Program-made: the position numbers and the translations under genes
Notes under the pieces: model-generated
What the model saw: the letters and a program-made list of their open reading frames with translations, nothing else
Databases searched by the model: none
What the model was told of the DNA's origin: nothing
Origin: a virus
IMG/VR virus record: IMGVR_UViG_3300020428_000051
Coordinates: 1-32,158 of that record
Reading direction: 5' to 3' (one strand)
DNA: 32,158 nucleotides
Part shown: positions 1 to 6,340 of the stretch, in pieces
Position numbering within the stretch: the stretch's first letter is position 1
How the letters are laid out: each line of letters opens with the position of its first letter

Positions 1-601
1 TTGTCTCACCAGCAGAGATAGTAGGATATACAGATGCGAAAAACTCATCTGCTATATTGTTTGGTATGATTGCAGCCTCATCGATGTACAACCAATTGAC
101 TGACTTACCCCGAATACCAGAAGCAGTGGTTGCTGATGTGAACACGCGAGAACCATTTTCCAAATCAACGTCACCCTTATTCCATGTCTTTACACCCTGT
201 TGCATCCAGATAGGAAGGTTCTCATACATAATCTGATATCTGTTCAACACCTCACGAGCAGCAGCAGTCTTGTTTGCCATGATGGCAACATTCTTATCAT
301 CATTGAAAATCGTGTAGTGTAGGATACATGCAGCTGCCGTAACTGTCTTTCCTTGCTGCCTACCTTCCATGAGAATAGTCTTACGACCTTTCATTATGAA
401 GTCAACTTTTTTCTTTTGACATTCATACAGCACGAAAGGTTGTAACCCTCTGTCTAGAGTTACTATCTGGCAGTAGTTCTCAATAAAATAGATAGGGTCA
501 TCTTGACACTTTACAAATTCTGTGAGTTCATCCTTTGTAAAATGGTGTTGATATCCTAAAGACTTTAGATTTGGATTACCATGATATGAAGCTTCATTCA
601 T
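1..601 (-). CDS. 17: Terminase large subunit gp17, N-terminal part (runs off the left edge)
   Basis: Packaging motor ATPase and nuclease that pumps DNA into the prohead and cuts headful lengths. Translating the minus strand from the ATG at 601-599 gives 200 open residues with no stop before the window edge. A Walker A-type loop lies at residues 80-86 (GRQQGKT, cf. the RQxGKT loop of T4 gp17). A Walker B segment, WLYIDEAAII, lies at 170-179, with E175 the expected catalytic glutamate. The C-terminal nuclease domain is outside the window. The start overlaps the gp16 stop codon (594-596) by 8 nt and has no clear Shine-Dalgarno sequence, which fits coupling to gp16. Position after gp16 and motifs agree with the T4 order; only the exact start is uncertain. 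Confidence 0.93.
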   Translation of the reverse strand, partial: MNEASYHGNPNLKSLGYQHHFTKDELTEFVKCQDDPIYFIENYCQIVTLDRGLQPFVLYECQKKKVDFIMKGRKTILMEGRQQGKTVTAAACILHYTIFNDDKNVAIMANKTAAAREVLNRYQIMYENLPIWMQQGVKTWNKGDVDLENGSRVFTSATTASGIRGKSVNWLYIDEAAIIPNNIADEFFASVYPTISAGET

Positions 602-1022
602 CTTGTTCTACGTCTATAACCTTCTGTTCATCACGCAATGCTTTAAGTATTTCTGTGGTTGTTCCAGCAAATACGACATTGTTCTGAGTAGTTATCTTCT
701 TCTCAGTTCCATTATTAGTATCCAGTTTTTGTTTTTGTACTTGGACATCCATGACATCTTTAGCCTGTTCGCCCATTGTTTTTATAATCTGGCCAGCAAC
801 TTCGTATGCACGAGGGTTATCACTATTCATCGCAACATTCAGTATACCCTCAGCTGCTTGCTCACTATAGTTCATTGCTTTCTCTAATGTATCTCGTGCC
901 TTCTGAAAGTCATCTTCAACATTATTTTCGCTACGGACTGCTGGGGGGTTCACCTTCTTTGTCTCAGTCATTTGAGTTTGAAAGGTTTTATCTAGTGCAT
1001 CAAATACTTTATTGCGGTTCAT
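594..1022 (-). CDS. 16: Terminase small subunit gp16
   Basis: 142-aa small terminase, which recognises DNA and stimulates the gp17 ATPase during packaging. The sequence is charged and mainly helical. Residues about 38-90 look like the central helical oligomerisation region (EDDFQKARDTLEKAMNYSEQ and following). Residues 91-142 form a Lys/Asp/Glu-rich tail. Its place between gp15 and gp17 is the T4 position, and its length is close to the 164 aa of T4 gp16. Its ATG overlaps the gp15 stop as TAATG, and its own stop overlaps the gp17 start, so gp15, gp16 and gp17 form a tightly coupled run. The call rests mainly on context plus helical character. Confidence 0.85.
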   Translation of the reverse strand: MNRNKVFDALDKTFQTQMTETKKVNPPAVRSENNVEDDFQKARDTLEKAMNYSEQAAEGILNVAMNSDNPRAYEVAGQIIKTMGEQAKDVMDVQVQKQKLDTNNGTEKKITTQNNVVFAGTTTEILKALRDEQKVIDVEQDE

Positions 1023-2023
1023 TATGTGAAACTCTCTTCAAATTGTTCTATGAATCTGTGGGGGTCATCTGCATCTGGAGAAGCCTCATAGTTTGGCGGT
1101 TCTTCAAAAGTTATAGTCGGCGCTTCTGAATATCCACTACCAGCATCATCGATAGTTATTGCAGTTACCACCCCATCTGTCAAAGTAGCACTAGCCCTCG
1201 CGTTCCCCGACAAAGTTATATTCGGGGGAGAAGTATACCCAGCGCCACCATAAGTTACTGTGAATCCTGTAACAGAACCACCACCAATCGTGGCAGTAGC
1301 TGTTGGTAAAGTTCCCGCCACTGTGAATGTTTGTGTAATCCTCGGCCCAGTTGGGTCTGTGCCTGTATTTTCAAACAACTGTGCGACTGACTTCTTAATA
1401 AATCCTTGTGTAGCCACGTTACCATAGTAGTGAAGTTTCATTGTAAAATTTAAAGACCAAATGATACTCCTACGAGAAGCGAAATCACCCTCATAGTTAT
1501 CCTCAAAAGTTACAGAGTCCATGACTATCTTGATATCTCTTTTGATGCCCAATTCTGGCAAATCATTGATAGTAACACTGAAGTCTGGATTGAAGTATGG
1601 CATTATTTGTTCTACCACTTGCAACGCATCTTCTTGATTCTTTGCAAACACATACAAAGATACTTGCATGTCGTATGGCGTAGACACAAATGTTTTACTA
1701 AAATTATTCTGGCCGTCAGATGTTGCACTGACATTTTTTTGAACAGGTGACAGTTTTCTACTAGGGTCAAAGTTGAGTCCAGTGATTTCAAATCCCATAC
1801 GAGGCAAACTGATAGCAACTTCACCACGGCTGTCCGTATCTGGAACAGCAGCAATTCTACTCAAGAATTTTTCTTTTGGCGAATACGCTAGTGGAACTCT
1901 AATAGTTTGTTGAGTCACACCAGCAGAATCTTTTCTTTCTATCTGTATATTATTAAAGATAGTACCAAAGACAATGATTGCCTTTTTAGTATGTTTGTGA
2001 TAAAAATATTGATTCTTAAACAT
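1022..2023 (-). CDS. 15: Tail completion and sheath stabiliser protein gp15, with C-terminal beta repeats
   Basis: 333 aa. In T4, gp15 (272 aa) forms the hexameric terminator at the head-proximal tail end and contacts the gp13/gp14 neck. Residues 1-215 are the gp15-like part, opening MFKNQYFYHKHTKKAIIVFG, with the tail-terminator-like stretch YDMQVSLYVFAKNQEDALQV at 117-136. Residues about 232-308 hold two copies of a beta repeat ending GGAGY and GSGY (GGAGYTSPPNITLSG and GSGYSEAPTITFEEP). The same repeat type occurs in gp8 and the gp7-like protein of this window and explains most of the extra length. The gene is coupled to gp14 upstream and gp16 downstream by TAATG overlaps. Confidence 0.88.
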   Translation of the reverse strand: MFKNQYFYHKHTKKAIIVFGTIFNNIQIERKDSAGVTQQTIRVPLAYSPKEKFLSRIAAVPDTDSRGEVAISLPRMGFEITGLNFDPSRKLSPVQKNVSATSDGQNNFSKTFVSTPYDMQVSLYVFAKNQEDALQVVEQIMPYFNPDFSVTINDLPELGIKRDIKIVMDSVTFEDNYEGDFASRRSIIWSLNFTMKLHYYGNVATQGFIKKSVAQLFENTGTDPTGPRITQTFTVAGTLPTATATIGGGSVTGFTVTYGGAGYTSPPNITLSGNARASATLTDGVVTAITIDDAGSGYSEAPTITFEEPPNYEASPDADDPHRFIEQFEESFT

Positions 2024-2766
2024 TATATTTCACCAAATGGATTAACTTCACTAAAGTCTATGATAGAATCTAAATTCTGTAGTGTATCAAAGTCTGCGTT
2101 ATCTGTGTTTGCCAGACTCCTTTGAGTAGAGAAATTCTCAAGTATGAGAGTATCGTTGTTCTCAAGTTTGAGTAAGTCGCCGTTCTCCAATTGAAACTGG
2201 AAGTTGAACACATCAAGACTACTTGAGGTTTCCACTGCATCGATGTCTGTAATACCAGTGTCAAGATTTTCTGAACTGTAGTCAAAGAGTTCAACCTGTA
2301 ATTTAAACACATATATCTTACCAAGCTGATAAAATGGATTTTGAAACTCTACATATTTAATCTGGAATAACGAACCTGTTTTTTCAAAGTACAAAAGGTC
2401 ACCCTCAGCTGGTCTAGTATCCAACTGGAATGGGCCTGGGTTAGTAGAAACTAAATCATCCCACCTTCTTTTAGATAAGACAAACGTAGCACTATCTCTA
2501 ACTTCGATGCCGAATCTGGTAAACAGATCTCCTTCGCCCTCATATCCATCCACCTGTTCCAAATACATCTCAACTGGATACGCTTGCTTAAATTCAGATA
2601 GAGCATCTTCATCAAAGATACTATCTCTATTCACAATAGTTCTAGGAATATAAAAGACATCGTGTCCATAAATCCTTATGGATTCCAACACCAAGTCTTC
2701 TACTAACTTCTGTTCAGAAGCTCTTCCTGCTGTGTTTCCTGACTGAAAATAAACATTAGTGGCCAC
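2023..2766 (-). CDS. 14: Neck protein gp14
   Basis: 247 aa, close to T4 gp14 (256 aa). It closes the head after packaging and joins it to the tail together with gp13 and gp15. The N-terminus has the family-typical stretch QKLVEDLVLESIRIYGHDVF at residues 20-39, then YIPRTIVNRDSIFDED. The remainder is a mixed beta domain. The C-terminal end is acidic and polar (NLDSIIDFSEVNPFGEI). It starts 3 nt after the gp13 stop, and its stop overlaps the gp15 ATG. Synteny gp13-gp14-gp15 and the N-terminal motif make the call firm. Confidence 0.9.
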   Translation of the reverse strand: MATNVYFQSGNTAGRASEQKLVEDLVLESIRIYGHDVFYIPRTIVNRDSIFDEDALSEFKQAYPVEMYLEQVDGYEGEGDLFTRFGIEVRDSATFVLSKRRWDDLVSTNPGPFQLDTRPAEGDLLYFEKTGSLFQIKYVEFQNPFYQLGKIYVFKLQVELFDYSSENLDTGITDIDAVETSSSLDVFNFQFQLENGDLLKLENNDTLILENFSTQRSLANTDNADFDTLQNLDSIIDFSEVNPFGEI

Positions 2767-2769
2767 AGT

Positions 2770-3726
2770 TTACCCCACCATCAGAGTAGGAGGCAATTCG
2801 TATCTGACTTGCATCTCCTCTTCTATTACTTGTATCTCCGCAACCGCCTCTTGATATATCTGGTCACCATTCAAAGTAACTCCGCCAGGCATTTGAACGC
2901 CTGCAAATTTCTTTAGATTCTCTCCCCACTGGCGTTTAATCAGAGCGGTTGCATATCTTTTCAAAAACATATCGTCATAGACTTCCGTGTATGTGGCAGG
3001 GTCTAAGATTGCGTATGCCTCTGCTACAATGTAATCATCTATATCGTATGTCTCTCCAAGGTCTGCATCTATGTGTAGTTTGTTTGTCTTCCTGTTCCAC
3101 CGAATCTGTCTTTCGTTTCGGAACAGTTGTTCCAGTGTGGTCATGTGAGATTTTGTCATCGCGTAGTATGTGATGTCAGCAGAAAGTAGATTGTATAAAT
3201 CGTTCAGTGCAAATTGGTAGTCTACATCGAATAGACCATCTGACTTAGAACCAACAATCGCACCAAACTTAAACACTCTTACAATATTGAGAATGCTGTT
3301 ACTGACAGTGATGAATCCGTTTTCTATATCACCTTTGGATATACTTTGGATAGTAGCAGTTGTGCCCGATTCTGCGCCTGTGATTGTTTCAGATGCTTGG
3401 AATGGAGCTGCCGTTGAAGTCTTTTCATATACGACAGAAGCACCAGAACTACTTGTATGAACTGTTGCTTTCGCTCCTGATGTCCCACCTGTGATAGTTT
3501 CTCCCACTGTAAAAGTGGCACTACCAGTTAATGTCAGCGTAGAACCAGTTAATTTATGTTTAACATATGTTCTTTCTGTTCCATCGAAATGATACTCATT
3601 CCAATGTTGGAGGGCATCGTCAATCCTGTCTGAAGTTTGGTCATCATCAACATTGACTTCGATTACTGGTTCACCCAATCGCCTAAGACAATAATCAATG
3701 AGTTCCGTTCTTGTTGACAAAGCCAT
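2770..3726 (-). CDS. 13: Neck protein gp13 with an inserted beta module
   Basis: 318 aa. The protein binds the portal after packaging and forms the neck. Residues 1-60 are a standard marine gp13 N-terminus (MALSTRTELIDYCLRRLGEP, then VDDDQTSDRIDDALQHWNEY). The gp13 sequence resumes at about 131 (DIENGFITVSNSILNIVRVF). Between them, residues about 61-130 hold two copies of a Gly/Thr-rich unit, FTVGETITGGTSGAKATV and FQASETITGAESGTTATI. From memory of cyanophage gp13 sequences this segment is absent there, so it looks like an insertion. GGGAG at 3734-3738 lies 7 nt before the ATG, and a late promoter lies about 34 nt upstream. Confidence 0.92.
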   Translation of the reverse strand: MALSTRTELIDYCLRRLGEPVIEVNVDDDQTSDRIDDALQHWNEYHFDGTERTYVKHKLTGSTLTLTGSATFTVGETITGGTSGAKATVHTSSSGASVVYEKTSTAAPFQASETITGAESGTTATIQSISKGDIENGFITVSNSILNIVRVFKFGAIVGSKSDGLFDVDYQFALNDLYNLLSADITYYAMTKSHMTTLEQLFRNERQIRWNRKTNKLHIDADLGETYDIDDYIVAEAYAILDPATYTEVYDDMFLKRYATALIKRQWGENLKKFAGVQMPGGVTLNGDQIYQEAVAEIQVIEEEMQVRYELPPTLMVG

Positions 3727-3759
3727 ATTAGAACTCCCGAAAAATATTTACCGTACCAC

Positions 3760-3767
3760 TATTTATA
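3760..3767 (-). promoter_or_regulatory. T4-type late promoter for gp13 and downstream genes
   Basis: Exact TATAAATA on the minus strand, followed by GTGG, in the 45-nt gap between the 477-aa fibre gene and gp13. With the T4 geometry (octamer at -13 to -6) transcription would start near 3754, leaving a leader of about 28 nt with a good Shine-Dalgarno sequence. It would drive gp13-gp14-gp15-gp16-gp17. Confidence 0.85.
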
Positions 3768-3771
3768 ATGT

Positions 3772-5205
3772 TTAGGATTGGTCATATGCATACAATAGAG
3801 CCTTGAGCGCGGTAATTTCCGCTTGGACGTATGCTGTGGTAGCAACTTGTGTTGTATTTGTCCCTGACGTTGCAGTAGGAGCGGTGGGAGTCCCAGTTAA
3901 AGCAGGACTGGCGAGTGGTGCTTTAGTTGCGATACTGTTAGTAACTGTAGTAGAAAAACTTGCATCATCTCCTAAAGCATCGGCAAGTTCATTCAAAGTG
4001 TTTAGAGCTGCTGGTGAAGAATCAACTATATTTGCAACCGCTACGTCAGCGTAGGCAGTAGTAGCGATTTGAGTATTGTTTGTACCAGCAGCTGCAGTCG
4101 GTGCTGTTGGTGTCCCTGTCAACGCTGGACTAGCAAGATTTGCCTTTGTTGATAAGTCTGGTGGCGTGTATGTAAATACACCACTAGAGTTATTGTATGC
4201 GATACTACCAGCACCAGAAGCACTAGCAGGAGACCCGACTGATAAACTAGCAAGAGTTATAGCATCTACCGCAACACCTTCCCACTTTTTACTGGTAGAA
4301 TTATATCTTAGGAATCTATTGTTTGTTAGTGCTGAGTCTCTATCAATGTCATCTAAGAATTCTAATCGAACTTCACCACCGCCACCGACTCCTTGCATAC
4401 CAAGAACCAATTGACGGATGTTTTTATCCATCTCAATGATTTGTCTCTTGATTTGTTCGGTCTCACCAACCTCTTCAACGACCTTTTGTTTCTTTTGTTT
4501 GAGATAAGATACTGCGAGTTCTTGTAATTGTTTTTCCTTGCTATCGCGTTTTTCTTGTGGTTTGAGAGACAGAACATCTTGAGCAGATTCTTTAATACTT
4601 TTTGTCTCTTCTTCCTCTACAACCTGTGTGAAAGTTTCAACTGCTTTGTTGTGTCCTTCTGCAATAGATGAGATAACTGAGGCCGCTCTTTCTTCTAATG
4701 CAGATATAGATGGTTGTCCTTCGATAATGGGTCTCGGTTCTGGTGTGACTCTTATCACATTTTCTGGCAATTCTGGGACTTCATCTTCTATTGGGTCATC
4801 TTCTCCACCCAAAAATTCAAATGTTTGTTCTGGTTTTGGCACCTCAAACTCAGATAGACTTATGGCCAATCTTTCTGGATTGATATGAGCGAATGGGTCA
4901 TCATTTATTGTCTCTGTTGTTTCTACCACTTCCTCTTCTTCTTTATATAAAAGAGAAGTAGTATCTTTGAACTGTTCTTTTATTTCTTCAAGTTGTTCTT
5001 TCTTAGATTTGTTTGCAGTCTCTTCTTCACTCAAAGATTTGAGTTCGCTCTTAAATACAGACCAAAAATCTTCTTGGACTCTTTTCTTGTGGGCCTGTTT
5101 CTTTTTTGTTTTTTCGACTGTCTTTAGAAGTTCTTGTTTCTCTAACTCTAAATTCTTAGTCTTCTCTTGAGCAATTGCTTCAAATAGTTTGGTGAGCTCA
5201 TCCAT
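3772..5205 (-). CDS. Coiled-coil virion fibre protein with tail-fibre repeats
   Basis: 477 aa. Residues 1-90 are a highly charged Lys/Glu helix, probably coiled coil. Residues 90-165 are an acidic, Pro-rich linker. Residues 200-270 form a second charged helix ending at GGGGEVRLEFLDDIDRD (274-290), a motif I associate with virion fibres of marine T4-like phages. The C-terminal 125 residues carry two copies of a classic phage fibre repeat, ASPALTGTPTAPTA...TTQIATTAY, at about 358-385 and 432-460, offset 74 residues. It is the last gene before gp13, where T4 has the whisker fibritin wac. A trimeric neck or tail fibre is likely, but there is no clear wac homology and the exact attachment site is unknown. 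Confidence 0.75.
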   Translation of the reverse strand: MDELTKLFEAIAQEKTKNLELEKQELLKTVEKTKKKQAHKKRVQEDFWSVFKSELKSLSEEETANKSKKEQLEEIKEQFKDTTSLLYKEEEEVVETTETINDDPFAHINPERLAISLSEFEVPKPEQTFEFLGGEDDPIEDEVPELPENVIRVTPEPRPIIEGQPSISALEERAASVISSIAEGHNKAVETFTQVVEEEETKSIKESAQDVLSLKPQEKRDSKEKQLQELAVSYLKQKKQKVVEEVGETEQIKRQIIEMDKNIRQLVLGMQGVGGGGEVRLEFLDDIDRDSALTNNRFLRYNSTSKKWEGVAVDAITLASLSVGSPASASGAGSIAYNNSSGVFTYTPPDLSTKANLASPALTGTPTAPTAAAGTNNTQIATTAYADVAVANIVDSSPAALNTLNELADALGDDASFSTTVTNSIATKAPLASPALTGTPTAPTATSGTNTTQVATTAYVQAEITALKALLYAYDQS

Positions 5206-5214
5206 GTTATAATC

Positions 5215-5550
5215 CTATGATTTTGTAACTTGAGGCGTAACCGTAACAATACCTTCTCTAACACGAATGACTTCTGGTGCATTTGCAATCTCCACATCAT
5301 ATACATATCTTCCAGACTTCAATGCTGTTGTCTGGGTTGCAGTAAGAGATATAGTAATAACACCAGTAGCATCAACTTGACTTGTAGTAAAATCGGTTGC
5401 GGTGCTACTGGCATAAGATTTTCTGATTTGTCCAGTTGTTGTGTACCCTGCTAGGTTTTTCACAGTGGAACCATCGGTGGTGACAGTGATGGTAGCACTG
5501 AATGTTGACCCTTGATCAACTACTAAATTCTTTACTGTTTTGACGGCCAT
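5215..5550 (-). CDS. Small beta-rich virion protein, possibly Ig-like or BppU-N-like
   Basis: 111 aa, with no charged helices or membrane segments. The layout, a Gly-Ser-Thr strand pattern opening VVDQGSTFSATITVTTDG, a middle GVITISLTATQTTALKSGRY and a closing VREGIVTVTPQVT, resembles the N-terminal beta domain of phage baseplate upper proteins and other small Ig-like virion decorations. I recognise the pattern but not a named family. It lies directly upstream of the coiled-coil fibre gene (9 nt gap) under its own late promoter, so the two are probably co-expressed late and may be partners. GAGGA lies a few nt upstream of the ATG. Confidence 0.6.
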   Translation of the reverse strand: MAVKTVKNLVVDQGSTFSATITVTTDGSTVKNLAGYTTTGQIRKSYASSTATDFTTSQVDATGVITISLTATQTTALKSGRYVYDVEIANAPEVIRVREGIVTVTPQVTKS

Positions 5551-5575
5551 AATGCTTTCCTCGTTGTCTAAATAC

Positions 5576-5583
5576 TATTTATA
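5576..5583 (-). promoter_or_regulatory. T4-type late promoter for the 111-aa and fibre genes
   Basis: Exact TATAAATA on the minus strand followed by GTAT, 26 nt upstream of the ATG at 5550. It lies in the 49-nt divergent gap between the virion block and the plus-strand cargo island. It faces only the virion genes. Confidence 0.85.
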
Positions 5584-5599
5584 ATATGGGAGGATTAAC

Positions 5600-6340
5600 T
5601 TGAAAACCATAGTGACGCTCCTCTATGGAGACAAATATAATGCTGATGATGTTCACCGTATTTATCAAGACACAAAACAGTATAATCATGTATGTATAGT
5701 TGATGAGAAAAATGCAAAGTACCTAGATAAAAACATACACACATTGCCGGCCGGCGATGATGAAACTTTTGAAAAGATAAAAATATTCAAAAATAATTGG
5801 GTAGGGGATTGCCTTTACCTAGACCTTGATGTTATAATACAAGGGTCTATAGAAAAATTATTTTGTAAGAAACCAACGATATGTTATTGTTATTGGAAAC
5901 ACCCTGACCAAGTAACATACGGTGACCATAAATATAAGCTAGGCGAAAGATATGTAGACAATGGAAATCCTCTAGCACCTTGGACTTCAAAGTGGATTGG
6001 CATGTGGAACTCCAGTGTGATGTCTTGGAGTGGTAACAATGCTAGATATATATACGACCACTTTGAAATGAAAGACCAATTCTACATGACTAAATATGCT
6101 GGAGATGACAGGTTTTTATATCACGAAAATTTATTCAACAATGTATTCCCACGAGGTTTGATATATTCGTGGCAGTTTGGTGTTGATTTTGAAACTGATA
6201 AGTCCCCCAGAGCATACCAATGGAAACCAGATTATCCTCTGATACTTTTAAATAGTACGCATGAAACAAAAGAAGAGTTGAGACAAAAATATTATGATGC
6301 ATTTTCTTTGCATGAAATGGGGCAACAAGTACAGTCCTGA
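5600..6340 (+). CDS. GT-A-type glycosyltransferase-like protein, copy 1 of the plus-strand array
   Basis: 246 aa, starting at a TTG. The perfect Shine-Dalgarno sequence GGGAGGA at 5588-5594, 5 nt before the TTG, decides this start. The N-terminal strand MKTIVTLLYGDKYNADDVHR, then CLYLDLDVIIQG at 71-82 with a DxD motif at D75/D77, and later SSVMSWSG and YSWQFGVDFE, match the other array members. DxD normally binds the metal-nucleotide sugar in GT-A enzymes. It is the most diverged copy: it has YGDKY in place of KWGTKY and lacks the CYTDD motif. The 3' end overlaps the next gene by 47 nt in another frame. Acceptor and sugar are unknown; a transferase acting on virion or host surface glycans is inferred. 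Confidence 0.72.
   Translation: MKTIVTLLYGDKYNADDVHRIYQDTKQYNHVCIVDEKNAKYLDKNIHTLPAGDDETFEKIKIFKNNWVGDCLYLDLDVIIQGSIEKLFCKKPTICYCYWKHPDQVTYGDHKYKLGERYVDNGNPLAPWTSKWIGMWNSSVMSWSGNNARYIYDHFEMKDQFYMTKYAGDDRFLYHENLFNNVFPRGLIYSWQFGVDFETDKSPRAYQWKPDYPLILLNSTHETKEELRQKYYDAFSLHEMGQQVQS

Noticed and set aside
3803-5170. Several long plus-strand open frames antisense to the fibre gene and other virion genes.
   Set aside because: They have shadow composition (runs of Ser/Val/Ala or Cys/His), no ribosome binding sites, and lie opposite well-supported genes.
5580-5585. TATAAT on the plus strand just before the first plus-strand transferase, as a host-type promoter for the array.
   Set aside because: It is part of the palindrome-like surroundings of the minus-strand late promoter, no -35 box is found about 17 nt upstream, and the start point would fall inside the Shine-Dalgarno sequence at 5588. 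The promoter of the plus-strand array remains unidentified.
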